The notes beneath the pieces were generated by a model. The model had not been told where the DNA came from and did not search any database. It saw only the letters and a program-made list of their open reading frames with translations. The translations under genes were made by a program, and so were the position numbers. Shown piece after piece: positions 7,053 through 13,574 of a DNA stretch of 13,574 bases; the first letter of the stretch is position 1; each line of letters begins with the position of its first letter. The stretch spans positions 1 to 13,574 of the forward strand of contig JAEWKG010000252.1 in the NCBI GenBank assembly GCA_023386135.1. Direction: 5' to 3'. The stretch comes from Pseudomonadota bacterium. GTDB lineage: Bacteria > Pseudomonadota > Alphaproteobacteria > Sphingomonadales > Sphingomonadaceae.

Positions 7053-8122
7053 CGACCAGTGCCGCCCTTTTCCCTGCCGAACCGGTGCTGCCGGTCGCAC
7101 CGGTCGTGCGCAAGCTGCCGGTGATCGCGACGCTCGCGCTGGTGCTGCTCGCGCTCATCGGCGCGTCGGCGTTCGTGCGGCCCGGCGAGGCTGCGAAGGC
7201 AGCAGTGATCAAGCCCGCGCTACGGGCCCAACTGGACGTGATGTCGACCGGGGCGGACCAGGCCCTCGTGGTGACGGGTTCTTCGGCGGTGGAGCGCAAT
7301 GCGCTGATCCCGCTGTCCTCGCTGCCGGTGGGGCGAATGAGCGGCTTCACCCAGATCGCCCGCATGTCGGCGGGGTACGATACCGCGCTCAAGTGCCTGA
7401 CCCAGGCAATCTACTACGAAGCTGCGAACGAGCCCGAGATGGGCAAGCGGGCGGTGGCGCAGGTCGTTCTCAACCGCGTCCGCCACCCGGCTTATCCCAA
7501 CTCGGTTTGCGGGGTCGTTTACGAAGGCGCCAACCAGCGCGTCTGCCAGTTCAGCTTCACTTGCGACGGATCGTTGCTGCGCGCGCCGATGGCCCGGCAA
7601 TGGGGCGAAGCCCGCCGGGTGGCCGAGCAGGCACTGGCCGGGACCACCGTGCCCGAAGTCGGCACCGCGACCAACTACCATGCCGACTACGTGGTGCCGC
7701 GCTGGGCCTTCACGCTGGGCAAGCTCACCCAGATCGGGCGGCACATCTTCTACCGGTTGCCGGGTGCGATCGGGTCTTCGGGGGTGTTCACCGATCGCTG
7801 GTCGGGCATCGAGCGCATTCCGACTCTGGACTACGGGCGGCTCCGGGCCGCACTGGCGGCGCATGAGGCTGGTTCCGACGACGTGGAAGCACCGGTCGAC
7901 CTGGTGCCGGGCCTGACGGTGGCACCCGAAGCGAGCGACCGGCACGCCGTGCAGGACGTGGGCGGCCGGCTCGACACGACCACGACCTGGCGTCTCAGCA
8001 TTCCGGACCCGGCCCAGATCAGCACGGGCTATCGCAGCGCGGTGCAGGGGCAGGGCGGGGCAGCCGCAGCCGGGGCCACCGTCGCAGCCAGCGACGCTGC
8101 GGGTGAAATTCCCGCCTCATGA
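7049..8122 (+). CDS. SleB/Hydrolase_2-family cell wall hydrolase inside the secretion operon
   Basis: 357 residues. A short cytoplasmic start is followed by one membrane segment (about 23-43), giving an inner-membrane anchored protein facing the periplasm. The Hydrolase_2 (SleB-like) domain lies at about 115-237: AIYYEAANEP with the predicted catalytic Glu124, then AVAQVVLNRVRHPAYP, CGVVYEG, CQFSFTCDG, and ATNYHADYVVPRWA. SleB-family enzymes are lytic transglycosylases or amidase-like enzymes that cut peptidoglycan; the exact bond here is not known. Residues 240-357 are a Gly/Ala-rich tail with no motif I recognise. The ATG overlaps the exporter stop (ATGA) and the gene's own stop overlaps the HlyD gene's ATG (ATGA), so its translation is tied to both. 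Inferred role: opening or remodelling peptidoglycan so that the export channel or the huge adhesin can pass. A housekeeping role is also possible. Confidence 0.88.
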   Translation: MTTSAALFPAEPVLPVAPVVRKLPVIATLALVLLALIGASAFVRPGEAAKAAVIKPALRAQLDVMSTGADQALVVTGSSAVERNALIPLSSLPVGRMSGFTQIARMSAGYDTALKCLTQAIYYEAANEPEMGKRAVAQVVLNRVRHPAYPNSVCGVVYEGANQRVCQFSFTCDGSLLRAPMARQWGEARRVAEQALAGTTVPEVGTATNYHADYVVPRWAFTLGKLTQIGRHIFYRLPGAIGSSGVFTDRWSGIERIPTLDYGRLRAALAAHEAGSDDVEAPVDLVPGLTVAPEASDRHAVQDVGGRLDTTTTWRLSIPDPAQISTGYRSAVQGQGGAAAAGATVAASDAAGEIPAS

Positions 8123-9381
8123 CCCTTCGCGAACGATATCAGAGCTGGGATTCGAGCCGCCGCCTCATCGCGGTGGCCGCCGCGGGTATGCTGCTGCTGA
8201 TCCTGTGGTCGGCCTTCGCGCAGGTCGACCAAGTGACTCGCGGGACGGGCAAGGTCATCCCTTCAAGCAAGGCACAACTGGTTCAACCTGCCACTCCGGC
8301 GGTGATCAAGAATATCCTCGTCCGCGGCGGGCAAAGCGTTCACAAGGGACAGCTGCTGGTGCAGCTCGACGATGCGCAATCGTCGTCCGAACTGGGCCAG
8401 CTGCAGGCAGAGAACGAACGACTGGGACTGCGGGCCGAACGCTTGCAAACCGAAGCGACCGGCGGGAGTCTCGGCTGCCAAGGGGACGACTGCGCCGACG
8501 AGCAGCGGTTGCAGCAGGTCCGCGTGGCCACGGCCAATGCCCGGCAGAGCGCGCTATCGGCGGCGATCGAGCAGCGCCGCCGCGACCAGCAGGAGGCGCT
8601 CGCCACCGCGGCTTCGCTCGTCGACAGCGAACGCCTCGCCCGTCAACAGGTAGCGATGCTGCAGCCGCTGGCGGCGAAGGGGATCGTCCCGCAGACGGAT
8701 CTGCTGTCGGCCCAGCGCGACCTGGTCGATGTGCAGGGCCGCCTTTCGGCAGCGCGGCAGGCGGCGGCACGGGCCGGCGCGGCGATCAGCGAGGCGCAGG
8801 CCGACTTGAGCTCGGCCCGTCTCGACTTTCGCCAGCAGGCGCTCAACGAGCGCAGCGAGATCAAGACCAAGATCGCGGTCAACGAACAGACCATCCGCGG
8901 CGCCTCGGCCCGGCAGGAACGCAACGAACTGCGCGCCCCGTCCGACGGCGTGGTCAACGATGTCCAGATTACCACGGTCGGCGGCTTCGTGAACGCCGGC
9001 GAGAAGATCATGCAGATCGTCCCGGTGGGCGAAAAGCTGCTGGTGGAAGCGCGCGTGGCGCCGTCCGACATCGCCTTCATCAAGGTCGGCGACAAGGCGA
9101 ACGTCAAGGTGACCGCCTACGACTTTTCGATCTTCGGCGGGTTGCAGGGCAAGGTGCAGCAGGTGTCGGCTGACAGCATCTTCGACGAGGCCGAGCGCAA
9201 GGCGTACTACACCGTGCTGATCGAGACCGATCGCTCGTACATCACGCGGGGATCGACCCGCCTACCGATCGTGCCCGGCATGATCTGCGATGTCGAGATC
9301 GTGACCGGACGCCGCAGCATCCTGACCTATCTGCTGAAGCCGATCGAAAAGGCGTTCGATATGGCGTTGACCGAGCGCTAG
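8119..9381 (+). CDS. HlyD-family type I secretion periplasmic adaptor (LapC/BapD-like)
   Basis: 420 residues. A short cytoplasmic N-terminus is followed by a membrane segment at about 15-35 and the entry VDQVTRGTGKVIPSS, typical of HlyD/LapC proteins. A lipoyl/barrel-sandwich half follows (about 55-90, ILVRGGQSVHKGQLLVQLD), then a long alpha-helical hairpin (about 90-268). The second lipoyl half is at 270-302 (LRAPSDGVVNDV) and a beta-barrel domain at 305-400. The C-terminus ends in LKPIEKAFDMALTER, as in this family. Cys120 and Cys125 sit together near the middle of the first helix region. It bridges the ABC exporter and the TolC channel. The start overlaps the hydrolase stop by 4 bp, and no independent promoter is visible. 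It is the last gene of the + strand cluster, 13 bp from the convergent protease gene. Confidence 0.93.
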   Translation: MTLRERYQSWDSSRRLIAVAAAGMLLLILWSAFAQVDQVTRGTGKVIPSSKAQLVQPATPAVIKNILVRGGQSVHKGQLLVQLDDAQSSSELGQLQAENERLGLRAERLQTEATGGSLGCQGDDCADEQRLQQVRVATANARQSALSAAIEQRRRDQQEALATAASLVDSERLARQQVAMLQPLAAKGIVPQTDLLSAQRDLVDVQGRLSAARQAAARAGAAISEAQADLSSARLDFRQQALNERSEIKTKIAVNEQTIRGASARQERNELRAPSDGVVNDVQITTVGGFVNAGEKIMQIVPVGEKLLVEARVAPSDIAFIKVGDKANVKVTAYDFSIFGGLQGKVQQVSADSIFDEAERKAYYTVLIETDRSYITRGSTRLPIVPGMICDVEIVTGRRSILTYLLKPIEKAFDMALTER

Positions 9382-9394
9382 CGCCCGGCAACAC

Positions 9395-10345
9395 TCAGGC
9401 GCCGTGCAACCAGGTGTCCTTGCTGCCGAAGCTCACGATCGCCCGATAATCCTGCCGGGGGGCTGCGTCGATTACCTGATCGCTGGCGTTGTCGAGCATG
9501 CGGTACCCGTCGGCGGTGTGGACGATGAGAACTGCGTGATCCGCTTGGCGCACGAGATCGCGCGCGATCGTCAGGATCATGTCCTCGCGCCGGATGCCCG
9601 CCGCAGCAAGCATCTGCATCTTGAGCAGGGCGATGTCTTCGCAATCGCCCTTGCGCAGCTTGAGCGTGCGCCGCGCGCCCGCCCACAGGTCGTCCACCCC
9701 GAACAGGTCGCGATCTTCGGTGTAGGTGATCTGGTGGTTGACCCAGCCATTGACCTTGGCAAGCGTCGAGCCCTCGTCGCCTGACGTGGTGCCGACCATG
9801 CGCCGGACCGCCGAGCGCGAAATCCCTTCCGCCTTCACGCGCTTCCATTCGCTGTCGAACGGAGTGTGCGCGATGCGCACGCGCTTGCTCGCGAGGAAGT
9901 CTTCGGGGTTGAGCGGTAACACGGGCTTTGCGCCCATTTCCGACGGGAAGATGGCGCGCGTGGCCACAAGCGGCTGGCACTCGGTCCGGATCGCGCTCGA
10001 GGCGTCGATACCGGGCGTGAGGCGCGGCCGGAGGAGAGCGGCATCGGCCAGAATAGCCCCCAACATCGGCTGGCTCTGCGACGGCGTCTGCTGTTGGCGA
10101 ATGAGGTCGAGCGAGCTGACGGTGTTGCCGAGAATGGCGGACGCCTTGCTCGAAACGATCGAGGCAATCGGGCTGAAGACAGCCGGCGAGGCGGGCGAGC
10201 ATCCTGCACCCGGGCTCAATCCGATCGCGGCGTCGCTTGCCGCCGCGGCGGGCACGCTGATGGAAAGGGAGGCCAGGCCGACGGCCAGTGCCAGGATGGT
10301 GGACCGGCCGCTTGTGCCGGTTTTCGGATAAGAAACTGGCTTCAT
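9395..10345 (-). CDS. lapG: LapG-like periplasmic cysteine protease (BTLCP, transglutaminase-like)
   Basis: 316 residues. A signal peptide covers about 1-37 (hydrophobic core ILALAVGLASLSISV, cleavage near AAA/SD). The BTLCP domain (about 160-305) shows the family pattern: VNGWVNHQITYTEDRDLFG, DDLWA, KLRKGDCEDIALLK with predicted nucleophile Cys235, ADHAVLIV with His270, and MLDN with Asp285 as the third residue of the triad. In characterised systems LapG cuts LapA-type adhesins after a di-alanine site in the N-terminal retention module, and is held in check by the c-di-GMP receptor LapD. The gene converges on the secretion cluster with 13 bp between stops. Residues 40-150 form an extension before the usual domain, with Cys49 and Cys123, and match no motif I know. 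No clear ribosome binding site precedes the ATG. The family is secure; the target is inferred from position. Confidence 0.88.
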   Translation of the reverse strand: MKPVSYPKTGTSGRSTILALAVGLASLSISVPAAAASDAAIGLSPGAGCSPASPAVFSPIASIVSSKASAILGNTVSSLDLIRQQQTPSQSQPMLGAILADAALLRPRLTPGIDASSAIRTECQPLVATRAIFPSEMGAKPVLPLNPEDFLASKRVRIAHTPFDSEWKRVKAEGISRSAVRRMVGTTSGDEGSTLAKVNGWVNHQITYTEDRDLFGVDDLWAGARRTLKLRKGDCEDIALLKMQMLAAAGIRREDMILTIARDLVRQADHAVLIVHTADGYRMLDNASDQVIDAAPRQDYRAIVSFGSKDTWLHGA

Positions 10346-10444
10346 GCCAGCCGAAATAACGGGACGTCGTTTCCGCCAGCTTCCGAGGCATGGTTAACGG
10401 CGCGGTAGGATTAACTGCCGCCAGCCGGCCTTAAACGGTTCGCA
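10346..10444 (-). promoter_or_regulatory. Short intergenic region upstream of lapG-like gene with TTAA boxes (candidate CtrA site)
   Basis: This is the only sizeable non-coding gap in the window (99 bp). Read on the minus strand it contains TTAACCAT at 10397-10390, matching the short alphaproteobacterial CtrA recognition word, plus two more TTAA boxes at 10411-10414 and 10431-10434. The spacing between boxes (13 and 16 bp) is not the classical TTAA-N7-TTAA. The lapG promoter must lie here or inside the receptor gene. I could not assign firm -35/-10 boxes. Confidence 0.3.
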
Positions 10445-12448
10445 CTAGAGCCCGAGCTTGACACCCGCCCAGACGGTGCGGGGGGCGCCAAGGTCGATCG
10501 ATCCACCCTGGTTCCGGGTGACGACCTTCGAATCGGTCAGGTTCTCTGCCCGAACAACCAGCGCGATCTTTCGGGTCAGCGGCCACTGCGCATAGAGGTC
10601 GAGAGTGGTTGCCGCCGGCAAGACGTCGGTTTCGAGGTCGTCTTCGAACTGCGCGCCAACGTGGCGCAAGGTCGCTGCTAGCACCGCATCGTCGGTCGGG
10701 CGCCAGGCAGCGGTCGCGCTGGCCGACCACCGCGGCGTCTGCGCGGGACGCTTGCCATCGAGTGCCGCGGCGACACCCGAGCCGCGCGCTTCGGCGTCGG
10801 TCCACGCGAGCGAGCCGGTCAAGTCGAATCCCCCGGATCGCACGCGGGCCGACGCTTCGATCCCGCGCGCCCGGATCGCGTCGATGTTCTGACGCTGACG
10901 CAGATTGGGGCCGATGGTGACGTTGGCGATGGCCTGCTTCACCCGGTTGTCGAACGCTGTCAGCGAGACATCGAAGGTCGGCGACGGGGCAAAGTCGGCG
11001 CCAGCCTCGTACCCCACCAGCCGCTCGTTGCGCATAGCCGCGTTGGCCTGCGTGACGACAGGGAACACGGTGAAGGGCCGGTAGAGCTCGTTGAGGGTCG
11101 GTAGTCTCAAGCCGGTATACGCCGCCGCGCGCAGTCGCAGTCCGCCGCCGAGCCGCACCACTCCGCCGCCCCGGAACGAACCCTTCCAGCCCGCCCGGTC
11201 CGGGTACGCGATGTCGCTGACCACCACGCCGGATGCGGCGCGCGCGAGGAAGAAGCCTTCGCGGATCGCATAGCGGGCGGCGCGGACGCCGGCGGTCAAC
11301 GTGACGGGCCCGAGGACGAGGTCGTTCTCCACGAACAGGCCGAGATCGCTGTTCACCCCGCCGGCGTTGCGGCGCTGGGTGACGAGGCCGGTGGCGGCGC
11401 TGATCGCGTCTTCGAACAGTTCGCCGCTCGACTTGCGGTAGTCGAGGCCCATCCGAAGCACGTTGTTAGCGCCGGTCGGCGGGCGCAGTTCGAACTTGCC
11501 GCCGATCCCGGTGGCGGGGGTGTCGCGCTGGTCGAGCGTGGGCACAAAGGCGGTCGAGCTCACCACGACGTTGCCGAAATTCCGCGCCTGGACGTAGCCG
11601 ACCGCGTCGAATTGCCACTTGCCCCGGCCGACGAGGCGCAGCGATGCGTCCTGCCCCTCCATCGCCGTGTCCGCGCCGGCGAAACGCAGCGTGCGGATAT
11701 CGTGATAGGCGAGGCCGCGCGCCTGCAGCTCGATCGTGTCGCTGAGCGGCGCCACGGCGCGAAGCTGGACCGACCACGCGTCATAGCCGGCGCGCACGCT
11801 GGCCGGTACGCGCTGGTCGGGCGGGGTGGTCCAGAAGCCCTGCCCGCGATCCCAGCGGGCCGACAACGCCGCGAAACCCGTGCCCAGCTGCGGCGCGAGG
11901 GTCGCGCTGGCCTCGGTCTCGCTGCGGTCGTTGACCAGCGCCTGGCCGCTGGCGAGGCCGAGCATGTCGGCATCGGCGCTGGTCAGCTCGATCGTTCCCG
12001 CAAGCGCGCCCGCGCCGAAGGGTCCCGACCCGCCGCCGCGCGTCACCCGCGCCGCCGCCAGCCGCTCGGGCGCGATGGCACTGAAGGGGATATAGCCGAA
12101 GAAGGGATCGGCCATCGGCACTCCGTCGAGGAGCACCTGCGCTCGGCTCGAGGCGTTGCCGCCAAGGGCGCGCAGCGTGACGCCCTGCGCGCTCGGGTTG
12201 GCGGAGCGGCTGTCGGACCGGCGGAACTGCTGGAAACCCGCGACCGACGACAGCGCGTCCTCGATCCGGCCCGATCCGGTGGCGAGCAGTTGGTCGCGGT
12301 CGATCACCACCGTGTCGTAAGCGGGGGTCGCAGGTGTATCGGGCAGTCCCCCGGTGACCACGATCACCGGCGCTGGCTGCTCGCCCGTCGTCTGCGCGGC
12401 GGCGGGGCTCGCGGCCAGGGCGGTGGTGGCGAGCAGCAGGCGTCTCAT
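10445..12448 (-). CDS. TonB-dependent outer membrane receptor
   Basis: 667 residues from the ATG at 12448, chosen because it gives a clean signal peptide (MRRLLLATTALAASPAAAQ) and a good ribosome binding site. The open frame runs further upstream, but that part is Arg-rich and overlaps cysQ. A TonB-box-like VIVVTG lies at residues 28-33. The plug domain spans about 45-157, with LRALGGNASSRAQVLLDGVP and GGGSGPFGAGALAGTIEL. The remainder is a long beta-barrel with alternating strands and aromatic girdle residues (for example FELRPPTG, LRLPTLNELYRPF). The final strand ends VWAGVKLGL, with Leu instead of the common terminal Phe. Such receptors import siderophores, vitamin B12, sugars or other scarce compounds using TonB energy; nothing here fixes the substrate. 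It follows cysQ by 44 bp on the same strand and may be co-transcribed, hinting at but not proving a sulfur link. Confidence 0.9.
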   Translation of the reverse strand: MRRLLLATTALAASPAAAQTTGEQPAPVIVVTGGLPDTPATPAYDTVVIDRDQLLATGSGRIEDALSSVAGFQQFRRSDSRSANPSAQGVTLRALGGNASSRAQVLLDGVPMADPFFGYIPFSAIAPERLAAARVTRGGGSGPFGAGALAGTIELTSADADMLGLASGQALVNDRSETEASATLAPQLGTGFAALSARWDRGQGFWTTPPDQRVPASVRAGYDAWSVQLRAVAPLSDTIELQARGLAYHDIRTLRFAGADTAMEGQDASLRLVGRGKWQFDAVGYVQARNFGNVVVSSTAFVPTLDQRDTPATGIGGKFELRPPTGANNVLRMGLDYRKSSGELFEDAISAATGLVTQRRNAGGVNSDLGLFVENDLVLGPVTLTAGVRAARYAIREGFFLARAASGVVVSDIAYPDRAGWKGSFRGGGVVRLGGGLRLRAAAYTGLRLPTLNELYRPFTVFPVVTQANAAMRNERLVGYEAGADFAPSPTFDVSLTAFDNRVKQAIANVTIGPNLRQRQNIDAIRARGIEASARVRSGGFDLTGSLAWTDAEARGSGVAAALDGKRPAQTPRWSASATAAWRPTDDAVLAATLRHVGAQFEDDLETDVLPAATTLDLYAQWPLTRKIALVVRAENLTDSKVVTRNQGGSIDLGAPRTVWAGVKLGL

Positions 12449-12460
12449 GCCTTCGCCTCT
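12449..12460 (-). promoter_or_regulatory. Ribosome binding site deciding the TonB receptor start
   Basis: On the minus strand AGAGGCGAAG precedes the ATG at 12448. The GAGG core (12459-12456) is 7 nt away. It supports this start over the longer frame reaching 12664 inside cysQ. Confidence 0.6.
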
Positions 12461-12492
12461 AGGCGGCGCGCCAAGCGTGGCAAGCGCATAGA

Positions 12493-13224
12493 TCAGGCGT
12501 GCGCGGCGACGATGTCCAGCACGGTCCGTGCCAGTTCCGGGCGGCAAATCAGCAAGTCGGGGAGCGAGACGTCCGGCTGGTTGTAGACCAGCGGGCTGCC
12601 ATCGACGCGCGAGGCGTGGAAGCCATGCGCCAGCGCCACCGCGACGGGCGCGCAGCTGTCCCATTCGTACTGGCCGCCGGTGTGGAGGTAGATCTCCGCC
12701 TCACCGCGCACGACCGCCATGGCCTTCGCACCGGCGCTGCCCATGGGCACCAGCTCTGCGCCGAGGTGGCCCGCGACCAGCTCGGCCTCCCGTGCAGGCC
12801 GGGTGCGGCTGACGACCATGCGCGGGCGCGGAGGCGCTGGACCAATCGGTGCGGGTTCGTCGGTACGCAGGACGAGATCGAGCGCGGGCAAGGCGACCGC
12901 CCCGATTACCGGCACACCGTCGATGGCGAGCGCGACGTGGACCGCCCAATCGGACCGCTCCTCGCCATATTCACGCGTGCCGTCGAGCGGATCGACGATC
13001 CACGTGCGCGCCTTTGACAGTCGAGCGGGGCTGTCCTTCTCTTCCTCCGACAAAAGGCCGTCATCCGGCCGCAACTCGCGCAGCGCGTGGACCAGCAGCG
13101 CATTGGCCTCGCGGTCGCCGGCGCGGCCAAGCTCCTTGCCGTGATGCTTGCGGCTGTCGCGCACCTCGAGAAGGATGCGGCCCGCCTCCTCAGCGAGATG
13201 CGCGGCGAGTTCGTGATCGTTCAT
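12493..13224 (-). CDS. cysQ: 3'(2'),5'-bisphosphate nucleotidase CysQ (inositol monophosphatase family)
   Basis: 243 residues. Inositol-monophosphatase-fold signatures are in order: the acidic pair in LLSEEEKD (Glu60/Glu61), the metal-binding motif IVDPLDGTREY (Asp78, Asp81), and GGQYEWDSCAP near the C-terminus with Asp189. These coordinate Mg ions. CysQ removes the 3'-phosphate of PAP (or PAPS), preventing toxic build-up during sulfate assimilation. Its ATG overlaps the stop of the upstream APS kinase gene by 4 bp (ATGA), which strongly supports CysQ over a general inositol phosphatase. The protein is slightly shorter than the E. coli enzyme (about 246 residues), a normal length. Cytoplasmic; no signal peptide. 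Confidence 0.92.
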   Translation of the reverse strand: MNDHELAAHLAEEAGRILLEVRDSRKHHGKELGRAGDREANALLVHALRELRPDDGLLSEEEKDSPARLSKARTWIVDPLDGTREYGEERSDWAVHVALAIDGVPVIGAVALPALDLVLRTDEPAPIGPAPPRPRMVVSRTRPAREAELVAGHLGAELVPMGSAGAKAMAVVRGEAEIYLHTGGQYEWDSCAPVAVALAHGFHASRVDGSPLVYNQPDVSLPDLLICRPELARTVLDIVAAHA

Positions 13225-13574
13225 TTGAGCGGCAACAGCTTGTCGATGATGTGCTGCGCCGCCTGCTCGGGCGTCATCTCGACGGTGTTGACGACGATGT
13301 CGGGACGTTCGGGCGGTTCGTAGGGACTGTCGATGCCGGTGAAGTTCTTGAGTTCGCCGCTACGCGCCTTCTTGTAGAGCCCTTTCACGTCGCGCGCCTC
13401 GGCTACCTCCAGCGGAGTGTCCACGAAGATCTCGACGAACTCGCCTTCCGGCAGCATCGCGCGGACCATTTCGCGCTCGGCGCGGAAGGGGCTGATGAAG
13501 GCGGTGAGGACGATGAGGCCCGCGTCCGCCATCAGCCGCGCGACTTCGCCCACGCGGCGGATGATTTCGAACCG
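13221..13574 (-). CDS. cysC: Adenylylsulfate (APS) kinase CysC, C-terminal part (5' end outside window; possibly a CysNC fusion)
   Basis: The minus frame is open to the right edge. The 117 visible residues start RFEIIRRVGEVARLM, matching the conserved APS kinase helix, followed by DAGLIVLTAFISPFRAER, FVEIFVDTPLEVAEARDVKGLY and FTGIDSPYEPP, all hallmark APS kinase motifs. The GTG at 13553 is internal, not the start. The P-loop half lies outside the window. The enzyme phosphorylates APS to PAPS using ATP. In many alphaproteobacteria CysC is the C-terminal domain of a bifunctional CysN/CysC protein; the window cannot show which form this is. It overlaps cysQ by 4 bp, so PAPS synthesis and PAP removal are translationally coupled. 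Confidence 0.93.
   Translation of the reverse strand, partial: RFEIIRRVGEVARLMADAGLIVLTAFISPFRAEREMVRAMLPEGEFVEIFVDTPLEVAEARDVKGLYKKARSGELKNFTGIDSPYEPPERPDIVVNTVEMTPEQAAQHIIDKLLPLK

Noticed and set aside
8103..9173. 356-residue + strand frame overlapping the HlyD gene
   Set aside because: Arg/Gly-rich shifted reading of the HlyD gene, typical of GC-rich DNA; no motif.
9382..9394. Bidirectional terminator between the convergent HlyD and lapG-like genes
   Set aside because: The 13 bp gap has no inverted repeat or T run that I can see.
9378..10391. 337-residue frame on the minus strand overlapping the lapG-like gene
   Set aside because: It is a shifted frame rich in Arg, Pro and Gly with no domain. 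The competing frame has a signal peptide and a complete BTLCP active site.
10417..10432. GCCG-loop-CGGC hairpin after the TonB receptor as a terminator
   Set aside because: The stem is only 4 bp and no T run follows on the minus strand; it is expected by chance in GC-rich DNA.
11612..12586. 324-residue + strand frame opposite the TonB receptor
   Set aside because: Antisense shadow; composition biased to Arg/Ala/Gly, no recognisable domain, and it crosses the receptor/cysQ boundary.
12449..12664. N-terminal extension of the TonB receptor up to 12664
   Set aside because: It overlaps cysQ, is Arg-rich and would bury the clear signal peptide; the ATG at 12448 has a proper ribosome binding site.

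Overview
The window is GC-rich, tightly packed bacterial DNA with no tRNA, rRNA, insertion sequence or CRISPR array that I can see. Gene content suggests an alphaproteobacterium, most likely a sphingomonad or Erythrobacter-type organism. The grounds are a BapA/LapA-like adhesin locus with its own type I secretion genes, a SleB-type cell wall hydrolase, a long TonB-dependent receptor and a cysC-cysQ pair. The assignment is inference from gene style, not from a marker gene.

Left part (1-9381, + strand): one cluster in a single direction. It holds the 3' end of a giant secreted adhesin (VCBS-type modules, a Ca-binding EF-hand-like region and an Ala/Pro/His-rich tail), an OmpA-type peptidoglycan-binding protein, a TolC-family outer membrane channel, a LapB-type ABC exporter with a degenerate C39-like domain, a SleB/Hydrolase_2 cell wall hydrolase, and an HlyD-family adaptor. 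Gaps are 27, 16 and 32 bp between the first four genes. The last three are linked by two ATGA overlaps, so the hydrolase is translationally locked between the exporter and the adaptor.

Middle (9395-10444, - strand): a LapG-like periplasmic cysteine protease (BTLCP family) converges on the secretion cluster with only 13 bp between the stops. In known Lap systems this protease cuts the adhesin's N-terminal retention module and releases it from the surface, so the window appears to hold both the export and the release sides of one adhesion system. The N-terminus of the adhesin and any LapD-like c-di-GMP receptor lie outside the window. The roughly 100 bp upstream of the protease carry a CtrA-like TTAACCAT word and two further TTAA boxes.

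Right part (10445-13574, - strand): in transcription order, the 3' part of an APS kinase (cysC, possibly the end of a cysNC fusion), cysQ overlapping it by 4 bp, and 44 bp later a TonB-dependent receptor. The first two belong to sulfate activation and PAP/PAPS turnover. The substrate of the receptor cannot be read from the sequence.

The most unusual point is the peptidoglycan hydrolase gene built into the type I secretion operon, together with an OmpA-type wall-binding protein. This suggests that secretion or anchoring of the adhesin is coupled to local cell-wall remodelling.
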